Of a DNA stretch of 33,631 nucleotides, positions 33,554 to 33,631 are shown piece after piece (position 1 is the stretch's first letter; every line of letters starts with the position of its first letter). Made by a program: the position numbers and the translations under genes. The stretch is from Bacillota bacterium (GTDB lineage: Bacteria > Bacillota > Clostridia > UBA1381 > UMGS1253). The stretch covers positions 1 to 33,631 of the forward strand of contig JAKJBW010000022.1 in assembly GCA_022706785.1 (NCBI GenBank), written 5' to 3'. The notes beneath the pieces are model-generated. The model searched no databases, was not told the origin of the DNA, and saw only the letters and a program-made list of their open reading frames with translations.

Positions 33554-33599
33554 CTACAATATACACGCAATGTACAAATAGAAAACAAAAGCAAAACAA

Positions 33600-33631
33600 A
33601 AACCGCCTGCATCCTTTGATACAGGCGGTTT
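33600..33631 (+). terminator. Terminator after the integrase gene (runs to the window edge)
   Basis: AAACCGCCTG (33600-33609) pairs with CAGGCGGTTT (33622-33631), with an inner ATC/GAT extension. It begins 46 nt past the integrase stop. The T-tract would lie beyond the window. Confidence 0.75.

Overview
The window looks like a chromosomal segment of a Gram-positive member of the Clostridia. The reasons are the strong AGGAGG-type ribosome binding sites, GTG and TTG starts, lipobox and signal peptides, S-layer homology (SLH) anchored proteins, a YesM-type sensor kinase and AraC control. No RNA marker is present, so a finer placement is not possible. From about 28.65 to 31.8 kb the sequence becomes strikingly AT-rich and carries integrase, Rha and ParB-like pieces; this looks like a decayed integrative element.

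Region 1 (1-6.2 kb): the start of a secreted protein (partial), a 1374-residue secreted modular protein with carbohydrate-binding-like modules and a right-handed beta-helix (its C-terminal end seems frameshifted), and a divergent AraC-family regulator. Region 2 (6.3-9.5 kb): a two-component pair, a lipoprotein-type 7TM sensor kinase overlapping by 4 nt with a response regulator that has a winged-helix/BTAD-like output, closed by a strong terminator. Region 3 (9.5-21 kb): four large exported proteins in two probable transcription units. They are a 1784-residue GLUG/cohesin-like/Ig-like protein ending in a half-dockerin-like motif, a cohesin-like protein with SLH repeats, a membrane-anchored beta-propeller with SLH repeats, and an SLH protein with a stalk-like tail. 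Together they look like a cell-surface assembly, plausibly controlled by the adjacent two-component pair.

Region 4 (21-28.1 kb, all minus strand): a GyrI-like protein, a membrane-tethered PstS-like binding protein, a XerC/D-like recombinase, and a compact operon HisD-like / HisB-like / HAD phosphatase / fumarase-beta-like with its own promoter and terminator. HisD and HisB both have changes at textbook metal or catalytic positions, so this operon may not make histidine. Two ~163 bp palindromic elements with different ends but a recognisably shared core flank this region.

Region 5 (28.1-33.6 kb): a possibly truncated gene at the GC boundary, unknown small genes, a ParB-like remnant, a probable small RNA, a lipoprotein, a stalk-domain protein, a Rha-family phage regulator, and a tyrosine integrase lacking its N-terminal arm-binding domain. 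The strongest leads are the altered HisD/HisB operon, the two related palindromic elements, and the cohesin-like/half-dockerin/SLH surface cluster.
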